Shown: positions 50,091 to 62,420, counted from the stretch's first letter. The stretch is 64,000 bases of DNA from Rhinopithecus roxellana (GCF_007565055.1 NC_044565.1:42173711-42237710), one strand, 5' to 3'. Translations and numbers: made by a program. Notes: generated by a model from the sequence alone, not told the origin.

Positions 50091-52601
50091 TATTTTTTTT
50101 TTTAAATTATACTTTAAGTTCTGAGATACTTGTGTAGAACAGGCGGGTTTATTACATAGGTATACATATGCCATGGTGGTTTGCTGTACCCATCAACCCG
50201 TCAACTACATTAGGTATTTCTCCTAATGCTATCTTTTTCCTAGCCCCTCATCCCCCAAAAGGCCCTAGTGTGTGATGTTCCCCTCCCTGTGTCCACTGAG
50301 TTCTCATTGTTCAACTCCCACTTATAAGTAAGAACATATGGTGTTTGGTTTTCTGTTCCTGTGTTAGTTTGCCAAGAATGATGGCTTCCAGCTTCATCCA
50401 TGGCCCTGCAAAGGACATGAACTCATCCTTTTTAATGGCTGCATAGTATTCCATGGTGTATATGTGTCATATTTTCTTTATCCAGACTATCATTGATGGG
50501 AATTTGGGTTGGCTCCCAAGTCTTTGCTATAGTGAACAGTGCTGCAATAAACATACATGTGAATGTGTACTTACAGTCGAATGATTTATAATCGTTTGGG
50601 TATATACCCAGTAATGGAATTGCTGGGTCAAATGGTATTTCTGGTTATAGATCCTTGAGGAATTGCCACACTGTCTTCCACAATGGTTGAACTAATTTAC
50701 ACTCCCACCAACAATGTAAAAGCGTTCCTATTTCTCCACATCCTCTCCAGCATCTGTTGTTTCCTGGCTTTTTAATGATCGCCATTCTAACTGGTGTGAG
50801 ATGGTATCTCCTTGTGGTTTTGATTTGCATTTCTCTAATGACCAGTGATGATGAACTTTTTTTATACGTTCGTTGGCTGCATAAATGTCTTTCTTTGAGA
50901 AGTGCCTGCTCATATCCTTCACCCACTTTTTGATAGGGTTGTTTTTTTCTTATAAATTTGTTTAAGTTCTTTGTAGATTCTGGATATTAGCCCTTTGTCA
51001 GATGGGTAGCTTGCAAAAATTTTCTCTCATTCTGTAGGTTGCCTGTTCACTCTGATGATAGTTTCTTTTGCTGTGCAGAAGCTCTTTAGTTTAATTAGAT
51101 TACATTTGTCAATTTTGGCTTTTGTTGCCATTGCTTTTGGTGTTTTAGTCATGATTTTTGCCCATGCCTATGTCCTGAGGTATTGGCTAGTTTTTCTTCT
51201 AGTGTTTTTATGGTTTTAGGTCTTACATTTAAGTCTTCAATCCATCTTGAGTTAATTTTGTATATGGTGTAAAGAAGGCATCCAGTTTCAGTTTTATGCA
51301 TATGGCTAGTCAGTTTCTCCAACATCATTTATTAAATAAGGAATCCTTTCCCCATTGCTTATTGTCAGGATTGTCAAAGATCAGATGGTTGTAGGTGTGT
51401 GGTGTTATTTCTGAGGGCTCTGTTCTGTTCCATTGATCTATATATCTGTTTTGGTACCAGTACCATGCTGTTTTGGTTATTGTAGCCTTGTAGTGTAGTT
51501 TGAAGATAGGTAGCATGATGCCTCCAGCTTTGTTCTTTTTGCTTAAGATTGTCTTGGCTATATGGTCTCTTTTATGATTCCATATGAAATTTAAAGTAGT
51601 TTTTTCTAATTCTGTGAAGAAAGTCATTGGTAGCTTAATGGGGATAGCATTAAATATTCAAATTACTTTGGGTAGTCTGACCATTTTCATGATATTGATT
51701 CTTCCTATCCATGACCATGGGATGTTTTCCTTTTGTTTGTATTCGCTCTTATTTCCTTGAGCAGTGATTTGTAGTTCTCCTTGAACAGATCCTTCACATA
51801 CTTTGCAAGTTGTATACCTAGGTATTTTATTCTCTTTGTAGCAATTGTGAATGGGAGTTCACTTATGATTTGGCTCTCTGTCTATTATTGGTGTATAGGG
51901 ATGCTTGTGATTTTTGCACATTGATTTTGTGTCCTAAGACTTTGCTGAAATTGCTTATCAGCTTAAGGAGATTTTGGGCTGAGACAATGGGGTTTTCTTT
52001 TTTTATTTTTGAGACAGAGTTTCACTCTGTCACCAGGCTGGAGTGGAGTGGCACGATCTCAGCTCACTGCAACTTCCGCCTTCCGGGTTCAAGCAACTCT
52101 CCTTTCTCAGCCTCCCCAGTAGCTGGGACTACAGGTGCATGCCACCATGCCCAACTAATTTTTGTATTTTTAGTAGAGACAGGGTTTCACCATTTTGCCC
52201 TGGATGGTGTCAATCTCTGGACCTCATGATGCGCCCACCTTGACTTCCCAAAGTGCTGGGATTGCAGGCGTGAGCCACTGTGCCCGGCCGACGATGGGGT
52301 TTTCTAAATATAAAATCATGTCATCTGCAAACAGAGACAATTTGACTTCCTCTCTTCCTGTCTGGATACCCTTTATTTCTTTATCTTGCCTGATTGCCCT
52401 GGCCAGAACTTCCAATACTATGTTGAATAGGAGTGGTGAGAGAGGGCATCCTTGTCTTCTGACAGTTTTCAAAGGGAATGCTTCCAGCTTTTGTCCATTT
52501 AGTATGATATTGGCTGTGGGTTTGTCATAAATAGCTCTTATTATTTTGAGATACATTCAATACCTAGTTCGTTGAGAGTTTTTAGCACGAAGGGGTGTTG
52601 G
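50091..52601 (-). mobile_element. Primate L1 (older L1PA), 5'-truncated
   Basis: T-run, then L1PA-type 3' UTR ('actttaagttctgagatac'), then ORF2 C-terminus and reverse transcriptase region up to about 52601, where L1 text stops after 'gtttttagcacgaaggggt'. It carries many more stops and substitutions than the two younger L1s, for example broken frames at 50645-50926 and 51325-51627. An Alu interrupts it. A target-site duplication was not found. Confidence 0.9.
51999..52289 (-). mobile_element. AluS-type SINE inside L1
   Basis: Full dimer beginning ttgagacagagtttcactc and ending gtgcccggcc. Flanking duplication GACAATGGGGTTTTCT (51983-51998) versus GACGATGGGGTTTTCT (52290-52305), one mismatch. 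L1 text is continuous without it. Chimeric L1/Alu open frames at 51870-52530 are read-through. Confidence 0.95.
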
Positions 52602-54302
52602 AACATGGGTTAAAATTTCCAGTAATACATTATTTGTAAGATACAGGTTGGCATCACTAAAATCAGTTAATTTAATATTTATTGGTTTATCGAGATTTTG
52701 ATTAATGTATTTAGACATATAGACAGTGTGAGGTTCATGGGTGGACTAAATAGGCTTCATCATTATGGCTTATTCCTCTGGCTGTAAACTATTATGGCTG
52801 ATTACTCAATTTGGGCCGATTTCATATTCTCTCTTAATTTAATACTGTCATCTGGAATTGCCCAAACAATCCATACTTCAGGCTTCTAGTTCACCACTCT
52901 CTTGTGTCTTTTCAGTCAATTGGGAAATGCATACACCTGGTCTGTTCCCACATTTGTTTTTACGCTAGAGAAATGGGGCCATTCATGGCAAATCAACGCT
53001 ATGAAAATTATAGACTATTATAAAAGTTTCTTTGCAAATAGCTGTTTAACACCACAAAGAAGTTAGGTTAAAATTGTTTCAAAGTCTAAAATTAGTTACA
53101 TTTTAAGCTAACTGCATATGCGTTTATTGTCTCTGATCTAAAATATAATCCCAGGAGGTTGTGAAAAGCATGCAAATTACAGAAAGCTAATTTGCTGCAA
53201 CAGTGATGCCTCCCATGCAGTTGGGAGGTCTATTAGAAATAGTGTATTCTCTGTTATTTGCATATTAATAGCATCTGCTGAAATACTTTGGGATTTACTC
53301 CCACTGCCAGTAGAGGGACAGAACTAAAATATATAAAATTTCTTTCATTTCACTATGTTAGGCTATGAAGCATGCAGCATGGACTAAGAATAATGAATTA
53401 ATAGTAGGAACTAGTGTGTTCATATTGCATATGGTATCTGAATATATTTTTCTTCATAATAAACTACCACTTGTTTAAGAGACTGAAAACAAGATGACTT
53501 CAAGCCTTCTGACAAAAAAAAAAAAAAAAAGTATCTCCCTCTCCTTGAGGAAAACGGAGCAAGCCCTTCAAAATGCACTGAATAAGAATAGAGTTCCTCA
53601 TACTGCTCTCCGAGCAACTATAAATTTTAGCAAAGGAAAAACAGATACCCTTATTTTTAAAAAATGTGCAAAGACCCAGATTCTCAAGATAATCCAAACT
53701 GCCAAATGTTGTTCATTTGCAAGCAATTAAATAATGTATATCCAGTAGCAACTTAAAGGTTTTCTTCAAACTAGACTTTTTTCTTTTGATCATGAATTTC
53801 CTTCTTTTCTTCCAATTGAAAATGTAAAGAAGTCTTAAAGGGATCTAGGGTTTACGGCATTTTGAAAGAAAGACTACTTTCTTCTTTTCTTCAGATAAGA
53901 CAAAAATAATTGGATTTTTGTTTGTATTTTTGGTCTCTAAATCTCATTTTTAGAACATAGGACCACCAGAAAAATATGCTGTACTATAATGATAGCCACC
54001 AAAACTAATCTAACCAAGCACACCCCACTTTCCGACTTCTATGTCTTTCCCCTGTTATTACATCTAAGTGGAATATCCTTCACTTCCTGTCTGCTTATTA
54101 CAACTATAACTATAACTCAAGCCTAATCTCAAAATTTGGCTTGGAAAAAATTACTGGATAATTTAGACAAAAGTGAAATACTAGGGAGGTGTTCACAGAA
54201 ATGCATGACTGAAAGGACATGGAGATTTTCGAAGTGTGACATTAGATCTCACACATAGAACTAATTCCTTTATTTTGCATCCATACAATAATAAGGACAA
54301 AT
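52602..54302. other. Unrecognised non-coding sequence
   Basis: About 1.7 kb; includes an A17 run at 53514-53530 and an octamer-like atttgcat near 53258. Open frames of 65-78 codons overlap on both strands around the A-run and have no domain. No repeat recognised. Confidence 0.4.
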
Positions 54303-54510
54303 GAACATTTACATGTGCCTGCACTGTTTTAAACTAAAGATAATAATATATTTAATCTTTACTGCAACCCTATGTGGTAGATATCATTGTTATACTTTTT
54401 CTCTATTTACAAGTGAGGAAACAGAGGAACAGAGAGATTGTGTGCATAAAAAAGCACACAGTTACTAAAGGGGGCAGCAAGAATTCAAAACTAGAATGGC
54501 TAACTTCCTT
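54303..54510 (+). repeat. MIR SINE fragment
   Basis: 'tgtgcctgcactgttttaaa', 'taatctttactgcaaccct', 'atgtggtagatatcattg', 'caagtgaggaaacagagga' and 'agcaagaattcaaaactag' follow the MIR body in order. Confidence 0.85.
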
Positions 54511-55582
54511 CATTCTCTTTAATTTATCCAAATAGGACAATTTCGCTTTACTAGTCAACACCTATTTGTTGTTGTTGTGATGGACAAATATTCGGGGTAT
54601 AGTATTTCCCATACTGTAGTGGAGGCACTCTGTTTTAGAAACTTACTAGAATTATTTGTGTGACCTTCCCAGACAATATGAATATCTTCAAAGAGAGTTT
54701 TTCTTCATATCACTTTAGAACTAAACCTTGTGAGTGGTTAGTTACAATGTACTTACACTCACTTTGTACTCACTTTAAGCCATTCACCTGTGATTAGCAC
54801 CAGCCCTAAGGTAGGAAGAAGGGAGACTCAATACAGATAATGATGACAGCCTGACACTCTACTTGTTTGAAGATCACTCTTTAATCAAAATTACCTCTCA
54901 GAAAAAAATGGTCTCAAACTAACTGGAAATCGACAAAGATCTTTCATCTCCCCAAATCTCTGTTCTTAATTAATGTAATAGACTCGTTCACTCAGATGCT
55001 GACTAGTCCTTAGTGTCACAATTTTGTTTTTAACAGTATTGGTGTTCTGGTTTCCAAGCTGAAAGCAGACAGAAGTAACACAGTAGCTGAGCTATGGTGG
55101 GAAGATTATCTGGGATAAATACTAGCAGCTGTTGTAATTAATGGCTACATTTCAGTGTCTCTACCAACATGAGCTTATATTTGAGTCAGATGGGATGTTC
55201 TTTGTCAGTGTATAACCTACCATGAAGTCAGTCAGGGACTCACATTCCCTCTACCTTATGTCTCCATCATCTTCTAAAATACTAGTTTCTTCTGCTGAAT
55301 TTTCTGTATACAACAGGCTTGCAGGAAAAAGAGGGAGTGTGATGCATCTCCAGAAGGGCATAGGTTTAGTAGAGGTCTAGAGGTGGCATTCCTCACATCA
55401 GCCCACATCCCATTCTGCAAGGTTCAGCCAGTTGCCTGTCCTAATTGCAAGTAATGCTGGGAAATAGGTTCTACTTCTGTGACCAGGAAGAAAAGGAAGC
55501 ATGGCACATATACCCTTCTCTGCCAATGATACTTTTGAGGAAGTCCTGGTGATAACAAAAGACATAACTGCTGACCCTAAAG
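54511..55582. other. Unrecognised non-coding sequence
   Basis: About 1.1 kb with no recognised gene or repeat. Confidence 0.4.
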
Positions 55583-55752
55583 CAGGGGTCAATAAGATGA
55601 TTCTCTAAAGGGCCCCATATGATCTCTGAATCTCTATGAAATATTATTGTTGCTGTTGTAGCAACTCTTTAAAAATGTAAAAACTAGCTCAAGGGCCTTA
55701 TAAAACTGGCTACTGGTCAGATATGGCCCGAGGGCTGCAGTGTTGACCCCTG
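55583..55752. mobile_element. hAT-type MITE with terminal inverted repeats
   Basis: A 170-bp element with perfect 10-bp inverted ends, CAGGGGTCAA and TTGACCCCTG. The interior matches a common hAT-Charlie-like MITE ('ctctaaagggccccatatg', 'tatggcccgagggctgcag'). The 8-bp flanks CCCTAAAG and CTCTCAGG match at only 5 of 8 positions, a decayed hAT target duplication. It has no coding capacity; the family name is uncertain. Confidence 0.85.
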
Positions 55753-56590
55753 CTCTCAGGAAGGCAGTTTGGTTTATGTTTCTAGTTAATACAGTGATGG
55801 ATGTCAACTGTGCTCATAAGAATAACACAATTTCAAAGTTGAGATAGTCTTTGAGAATCCCCTAAAACATGTCTTATATCATGGGTGGAAAGACTAAGAC
55901 CCAGTAAAGCACAGTCAACCAATGAAACCAGTTTTATCTTTTTGCAAAGAAGATAAGTGCTATTATTGCAAGCTGATGTTTTGGGTCAAGAGTTTATTGA
56001 AGTGAAAGCTTTACAGAAGGAAAACAGAGAATTTTCTGTACTCATTGGGGGAATTAATAGTATTATAACCATGCATGTTATACCAATCTCCCTAACTTGT
56101 GAATAATTGAGAGTTGACTGTACAATTCCTTAGCCATTTGGAGGAAAAAAAGATAAAGATTGGCCCCACAAAAGAAAATTACCAGATGAAAATGAAGGCA
56201 AAAAAATAAAAAATCCTAGGAATATTTGACTTTCTTCAATAAGGTTGATAGAAATGGAAGGAAATATAAAAAGGAAGTTCAGTGATTTGGGTAAATACAA
56301 ATGAAACATGCACATTTTAAAAATAAACACAATAAAATAAACTATTTGCAGCACATAAAATGAAGGGTTACTTTATTCAGCACATGAAATGCTCAAAGAA
56401 ATTAAAGAAGAAAATATAAGAAAACATATAAACTAAGTACATTAATCAACAATTCATCATGCATAAAAATGATATGTAATCAATGAAGATGTGAAGAAAT
56501 ATCCAGTTTCCCTAGTTTTCATAGAATGTAATGTTGATATAAACAATCTCACAATTCAGCTGATTAGCATTAATGAAATTCCAAAGGTTC
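55753..56590. other. Unrecognised non-coding sequence
   Basis: About 0.8 kb, AT-rich, no recognised gene or repeat. Confidence 0.4.
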
Positions 56591-56914
56591 TATCTTAGTT
56601 TGTTGCTAAACAAAATTACTGACAAACAACAGAAATTTATTTCTTGCAGTTCTGGAGGCTGGGAAGCCCAAGATCAAGGTGCTAGTAAATTTGGTGCCTG
56701 ATAAGGGCCAATTCTTCACAGATGGTTCCTTTTCTCTCACACGGTAGAAGGGTCCAACAAGCTTCCTCACACCTTTTTTATCAGAACACTCATTCCATTC
56801 ATGAGGGCTTCATGTTGGTGATCTAATCACCCCCGAAAGTTCCCCCCTCTTAATATAATTGCATTGGCGATTAGGTCTCAACCTATGAACTGGGGGGTCA
56901 TTAAGACCATAGCA
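56591..56914 (-). mobile_element. MLT1-type MaLR LTR
   Basis: Minus-strand order: 'aaacaacagaaatttatttc', 'cagttctggaggctgggaag', 'cccaagatcaaggtgctagt', 'gcgattaggtctcaacctat', 'gaactggggggtcattaaga', 'ccatagca'. This is the reverse of the MLT1 LTR. The 5-bp duplication is no longer clear. Confidence 0.8.
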
Positions 56915-57390
56915 TGCTATCACCACAGTTGGGACTCAAGCAACTCACCACTACTTTTTCTTCACTTCGCACAGATTTCACATACACTGCCTTCAATAAT
57001 AACCCCAAAACCCCTTTTCTTCAATCTTTAATCCCTACTCTTCTCCCAGTTTCCGTAATTAAACTGGAGGCAAAAACATATATTGGGAGAAGAGTAGGAA
57101 CCTCATTCCTCAGTTTTTCTGCTCCTCTCCAAACCGCAGGCACTGGAGGTAGGACTGTATTTCTCCCCGGGCCCCTCTTTCTTCCTCAGGAGTCTCTCCT
57201 GCTCTGGCAGGAGGAAGACTGCTGCTGTAAGAATCATCTCTTTTCATCTACCAGTAGGATGTGGAAAGTGATCTCTGGGATTTGATCATGTTCTTAGCAC
57301 ATACTTGACTGAAGGGACCTCTAGTAGTTTCTCTCTAGATGTAGCTAGTAACCTCTTCTGGAGCAAGCTTTTTGCCTTCTATTTCTCTTT
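56915..57390. other. Unrecognised sequence containing a hairpin
   Basis: About 0.5 kb with a 123-codon plus-strand open frame (56914-57285) of no recognisable family, beginning at the edge of the LTR. A perfect 15-bp inverted repeat lies inside (57034-57048 and 57084-57098). Confidence 0.4.
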
Positions 57391-57391
57391 A

Positions 57392-57439
57392 GATAGATTG
57401 ATAGATAGACAGACGGATGGACAGATGGATGAATGGGTG

Positions 57440-57489
<50 letters not shown>

Positions 57490-57518
57490 GATAGACAGAC
57501 AGACATACAGACAGACAC
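57392..57518. repeat. (GATA/GACA)n microsatellite
   Basis: Imperfect GATA and GACA/GGAT units on either side of a pure GATA core of about 12 units (57440-57488). Likely polymorphic. Confidence 0.97.
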
Positions 57519-57623
57519 GTAGATTTCTGATTAAGGGGTTCAGTCTTCATGGTGCGTATGCTCGACTAACCTATGACTTTATCAAGCCTGAATACTGGAA
57601 GGAATTTCAGAATTCATCTACTG

Positions 57624-57665
57624 CAGTTCTTCTCAAATTTAGTGTGCATTACTGTCTTCTGGAGC
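57624..57665 (+). mobile_element. hAT MITE (MER5/MER20-like), left part
   Basis: 'cagttcttctcaaatttag' followed by 'tgtgcattactgtcttctgg' resembles the terminal part of a MER5/MER20-type element. It is cut off by the L1ME 3' end and continues at 58221. Confidence 0.55.
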
Positions 57666-58220
57666 TGGATAAATAAACTGTGGTACATCCAGACAATGGA
57701 CTATTATTCATGGCTAAAAAGAAATGAGCTCTCAAACCATGAAAAGGTTTGGAGGACACTTAAATGCATACTAACAAGTGAAAGAAGCCAGTCTGAAAAG
57801 TCTACACCTATGTGATTCTAACTATGTGACATTCTGAAAAGGCAAAATTATGGAAGGTAGTAAAAAGATCCATAGTTTTCAGGGGCTAGCGGAGAGGAAG
57901 GGAGAATAGGAGGGGGACAGAGCATCTTTGGTGCAGTGAAACTATTCTGTGTGATACTACAATAGTGGATGCACATCATTATAAATTTGTCCAAATCCAT
58001 AGAAAATAGAGTGTACTCTAATATAAACTATGGACTTGGGGGATAATGTGTTTATGTAGGTTCATCAATTGGAACAAACATATCACTCTAGGGGGGATGT
58101 TGATAATAGCAGAGGCCATGCATGTGTAGGGGCAGGGAGTATATGGAAAACTTCTGTGCCTTCTGTTCAAATTTGCTGTGAACCTAAAAATGCTCTAAAA
58201 AATAAAATCTATTAAAAATT
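57666..58220 (+). mobile_element. L1ME-type 3' end
   Basis: A 555-bp L1 3' terminus: 'ataaataaactgtggtacat', 'caatggactattattcatgg', 'gtgaaagaagccagtctgaa', 'gtgtgatactacaatagtgg', 'tgtaggttcatcaattggaa', 'gctctaaaaaataaaatcta'. These are hallmarks of L1ME 3' ends. Flanks show a possible short duplication TCTGGAG/TCTGGGG (57658-57664 and 58222-58228). Confidence 0.88.
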
Positions 58221-58390
58221 ATCTGGGGAACTTGTTAAAATTATAAATTCCTGGAGCCTATCCCAGATATAATAAATCAGAATCTCTGGAGATGAATCCC
58301 TTGAATGTTTTTTTCAGAGCAAATTCTCTGTGTACTCCTGGGACAGGTGATTCTCAGACCTCTCCTTGAGCACTTCTGATCCAGAACATT
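58221..58390 (+). mobile_element. hAT MITE (MER5/MER20-like), right part
   Basis: 'ctggggaacttgttaaaatt', 'ataaatcagaatctctggag' and 'gacaggtgattctcagacct' follow the MER5-type order and continue the fragment at 57624-57665, so the L1ME inserted into an existing MITE. Confidence 0.6.
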
Positions 58391-60354
58391 TGTATGTGAC
58401 AGTGATGTCCACAGACGTTTCTGGGATTTGCCAAGATAACTCAGCTAACAAGGGTCAATGACAAGACCAAGTGTAAGAGTACTAGCTACTGATTCTCCCA
58501 CAGTACAGCTCTACTTCTTGGAATTGTTTTCATCTCTCACCTTCGGCTTTTAAACTCTCAACTTTTGTGTGTGTGTTGGCTTTCCCTGTCCTGTGTATAA
58601 TTCTGCCCCCTCTTAGAGTATTATTAGCATTTTTTAATGTGGAGAGGAAAGGTAACATTTCAGGGTTTTAAGGGTCTCCTATTTCTGGGGGCCACTAAGC
58701 ACATCTGCACTGGACCACCCTTACCTGCACATTCAAGAGCACCCAACAAATAGGCCGTATTAGTGACAGATGTCTTGCCCAGAGAATGATTGTGCCTGGA
58801 GAATCAGGCTTTTCCAGGCTGGCACATTTCTATCAGGCAGCCATAAGAAGCTGGCAATTTTTATTTATTGTCTGCAGTTCATGGCAACCAGTATTTTACC
58901 ACCTGCACATCTAAAAAAGAAGAGGAAGAAAAGCACACCAATATTCTCAAAATGTTTATATTCAAGGAGTGTATATTTCAGAGAGGGAGGTCGTGATGTG
59001 TGTATTTTTATTGTGTGTGAAAGAATCCTTAGTGGCGGTGCAGCTGGAAAAATAATGGAAGCACAGGGTACTGTCTTTTGTGACAAAGTTTCCTCTGGTA
59101 AGTTACAATTACAACGTAGAAAATGATACCTTAGACGGCAACTAATTTGTGAATCCTGGGAAATGCTGTTCAATGATTCCTCGTCAGGACAGCAGAACCT
59201 GATCTGTAAAAATTTGGGCCTCAGCAGAAGGCTGTTTGCAAGGAGTGATTTGCATTTCAGTTGTAAGTCCAGCACAACCTTTAAATCTTGGCTGCCTCAC
59301 TATCACAATGGAATTCTTTTTTTTTTTCTTTTCTTTTCTTTTTCCTTCATGGTGTACTTAAAAAAGGAAAAGGAATGTTACCATACATCAATTCCACAAC
59401 TACATACAATAAGACATAGGTGGCTCTAAAGAAAAAGCATGGTGATGATGGTTAGATTTTCTCCCAATGAGCAATTATATCAAATTTTGACAATTGCAGG
59501 GGAAATATTATTCCCTGTAAAGGAGCGGCCCCACACCACTCCTTGTCCCACAAGCACCCACATCTCTTTCCTCTGTTTTCCTACAAAATTCCAAACAGGC
59601 AGTGTAGCTTCTCTGTTATTTTATTTCACTTGATGAAGAAAAAAGTAAAATGCATAAATCAAAAGCAATAAAATCAAATCCATTATTTTTTAGAATTGGT
59701 TTTCTTTCAGGCAAGTCATGGGTGGACTACTGAGGGTTCCCCCTAATCCCCCAGCAGCTATGCCTTTGCATTTGACTCAGTAATCCAATATGAGGTTCTC
59801 AATGTTTCTATTTCTTTAAATTGTTTGAATTAGCTCTCCTCTGATTTATGGGTGGTTTTAGCTCCCATTGATGACTCACTGTAACAAAAAGACATGATTC
59901 TGCCCTAAATTCTGTGCTCCGTTACATACAAGAATGTGACATTTTCTTATCAGGAATAAGGGGTCACCAGGGAAGGGTGGGTTAGAAGTCATCCCTCTAA
60001 GGTTTATTTATTATTTTAGAAGTTTGTTTTATCTTTAAACTTTGTACAACATTCCTCTATCATTTTCGAGCATTTAAACTATGTATGAGTTATAAATCCA
60101 TCTCCCAGGCCCCACCTCTAGGTTGCCAATGGCCTTAGATTGCCCAATCTGACAAGCTTTGGGTTCTCAGTGCACATCCGACTTCCTCAACTTCTCAGGT
60201 GATACCCCAGCTGATCACTCACCCTTTCTTAAATACTTTCATTTTCCACTTTTAGGACTAAGTCTCTATCTTTTCATGGATGCTTGAACTTCTTCTTACT
60301 CCTTTGCACACTCCTTCTCTGCTGATTTCTAAATGCATGGGTTGTGAGCCAGTC
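58391..60354. other. Unrecognised non-coding sequence
   Basis: About 2 kb. Opposed open frames at 58770-59126 (plus, 118 codons) and 58865-59275 (minus, 136 codons) overlap one another and neither has a recognisable domain. A CT-rich tract lies at 59318-59346. Confidence 0.4.
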
Positions 60355-61165
60355 TTTAGACCTTTTGTCTTCTTATCTATGCCCTCTGCCTGAGCCCTCA
60401 TATCCAGCCTGCTAGCTTTATGTATCCTCTGTACTCTGATGGATCCCAGGCATCCATCTTCCAGATCTCCAACCTCTTTCCAGATCCCCAATGGAATCAC
60501 CCTCTACTCCAAACACTTCAACTTCCTCACGTATGTGCTTCTTTTCTAGTTTTCTTCAGTACAGCAATTGGTTTCACTATTTACCCAGTATCTGGGATCA
60601 GGGTGATGGGGATGGTGAGAGTAGGGAAAATATGTAATTCTCTCCTTTATTCCTCTCCCCTTTCATTATGTCCTACATCTAATTCAATGATAGGTCCTGT
60701 TCCTCTGGAATACCATCTGTGCTGTCAAAGTCCTCTACTTCCTTGCCCTGTCTTGTTCTGCTTCTTACTGCTTGCGAAATACATCAAACTCAACTCTGCC
60801 TCAGGGCCTTTGCACTCACCTAGCACTTTTCCTGGAATTATCTTCCTCTGGATGGCCATATTGTATTCACAGGCTCTGTCCAAATGTGACCTTCAAAGAG
60901 AGGATTTCTGAGAATACCATATTTAACATAGTTGCAGTCCCTCCACTTGCCTGTCCCTTGACACTCTTACCCTGGTTTATTCTTCATTACATGTATCACA
61001 AGCAGAAATTATATATTTACTTATTTATTTGTTTATTGTCCAGTTCACATGTGGAATGTCATGCTTATGCTTATAAATTTCTACTGTTTTGTACTAAGAT
61101 CCTAGAACCTGGTATAGCTTCTGACACAAAATAGGATTCAATAAATATTTTTTCAATGTTAAATA
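60355..61165 (+). repeat. Long L2 LINE relic
   Basis: Follows the L2 3' region in order: 'ttatctatgccctctgcctg', 'ctctgtactctgatggatcc', then after a less clear stretch 'ctgcctcagggcctttgcac', 'catgtatcacaagcagaaat', 'acttatttatttgtttattg', and a final 'ggattcaataaatatttttt'. Open frames of 163 and 120 codons across it come from this relic and its C-rich composition, not from a gene. Confidence 0.8.
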
Positions 61166-62340
61166 AACTTTAATATGATTTTAGTTTCTGACATCTCTTA
61201 CCTCATAATGTCTTTGGAATAACCTGAATTTTATGCCAATTGGTCATTAGAATTTTGCATTTGCAAGCTAATTTAAGAAATTTTTAATAACATTTACCTT
61301 AAATCTTCATAACAATTAACAACAATTATTTAAACTTAAATCCAAATTTTACTTGTCACTTCTATTTTACACCATGACTTATATATTCTCATGTGTATAT
61401 TTCAATTATTTTAGTTTTCTCTTTCAAATGGTGTAGTTGGTTTCATGTATGTTTTTGCAGAATATCACAATTCTTGTATTCAATTAAAATATAATTATTT
61501 TATTACAGATAATATGTAATAGATAGCATTTGGAACTAACAAACTGAATTCTGAGTTACAACCCTTTGCAAAAGTGCTGACGCCCTCAGAAACCACTGAA
61601 GTTATAGGGTTGTCTGCTCTATGCCGTGGCCTCCCCACCTCTCCCCAGTTCTAGCTATACGTTTTCAGCATTTCTGTCTCCTCCTTTGTCGTCCAGCTCT
61701 CTGTCATGTCCCCCATACTTCTCATTTGCTGCTGCTCAAGTACTGAGTAGGAGCTAGACAACTATAAACAACAGTCATTAAATTTGTGTCCAGAGTAAAA
61801 GTTAACAAGCTAAGATTGAGACTCTGTGCTCAAATTTGAGTGAAGAAACTTTAGGTTTCTTATCTTTGTTTTGCTTAATCATTATTTCTTTATTATCTTC
61901 TGGATGTCTGGGCGACAGTGCAGAAGCAAGATATTTTTGTGTACATATTTACTAGTACAGGTGCATCCTCTGTAATTAGAACACTGAATTGTTATGAGTC
62001 TAAATTTTTATTCCTGGGCACCCTGAGGAAGACAGCTGTCCATCTACCATTGCTCCCAGGTGTTCGGTCTCACTGGATCATGATTGAACCTTGCCCACTG
62101 CTCAGAATACACAAAGCAGGCTCTTAGAGAAAAAAAAAAAAAAAAAATGCATCTCTTTTTTTTTTTCACATGTAGTAATGTGAGACATATAATGTTAGAA
62201 AAAGATTTCAATTAACATCTTCTGTCTAGAAGACAGACATTAAAATCTCTTTCCATATCTTCCCACAAAAGAAAAATGCCACCCACAATAAGACCATGTA
62301 TCTTCAGCTGCAGCCGGTGAGAGCAGGAGAATCCACATCT
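61166..62340. other. Unrecognised AT-rich sequence
   Basis: About 1.2 kb. Near its end an A18 run (62130-62147) is followed within 8 bases by a T12 run. No gene or repeat family recognised. Confidence 0.4.
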
Positions 62341-62351
62341 CTGTGAGGGCA

Positions 62352-62420
62352 GTGCCCTGATTCTTGGGTGTCTCAGTTTCCACTTGAGCCTCTACTCAAG
62401 TGGAAAAGCCCTCAGGGCAC
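62352..62420. repeat. Nested inverted repeat (hairpin-forming, 69 nt)
   Basis: Outer arms GTGCCCTGA (62352-62360) and TCAGGGCAC (62412-62420) pair perfectly over 9 bp. Inner arms TTTCCACTTGAG (62377-62388) and CTCAAGTGGAAA (62395-62406) pair perfectly over 12 bp around a 6-base loop. Between the stems the 5' side has 16 unpaired bases and the 3' side 5. It does not match any small RNA I can name. Confidence 0.8.

Noticed and set aside
58770..59275. Opposed 118- and 136-codon open frames as a gene pair
   Set aside because: They overlap on opposite strands, have no recognisable domain, and show no splice or promoter signal.
60420..61134. 163- and 120-codon open frames
   Set aside because: They coincide with an L2 relic, and their C-rich text follows the L2 3' region.
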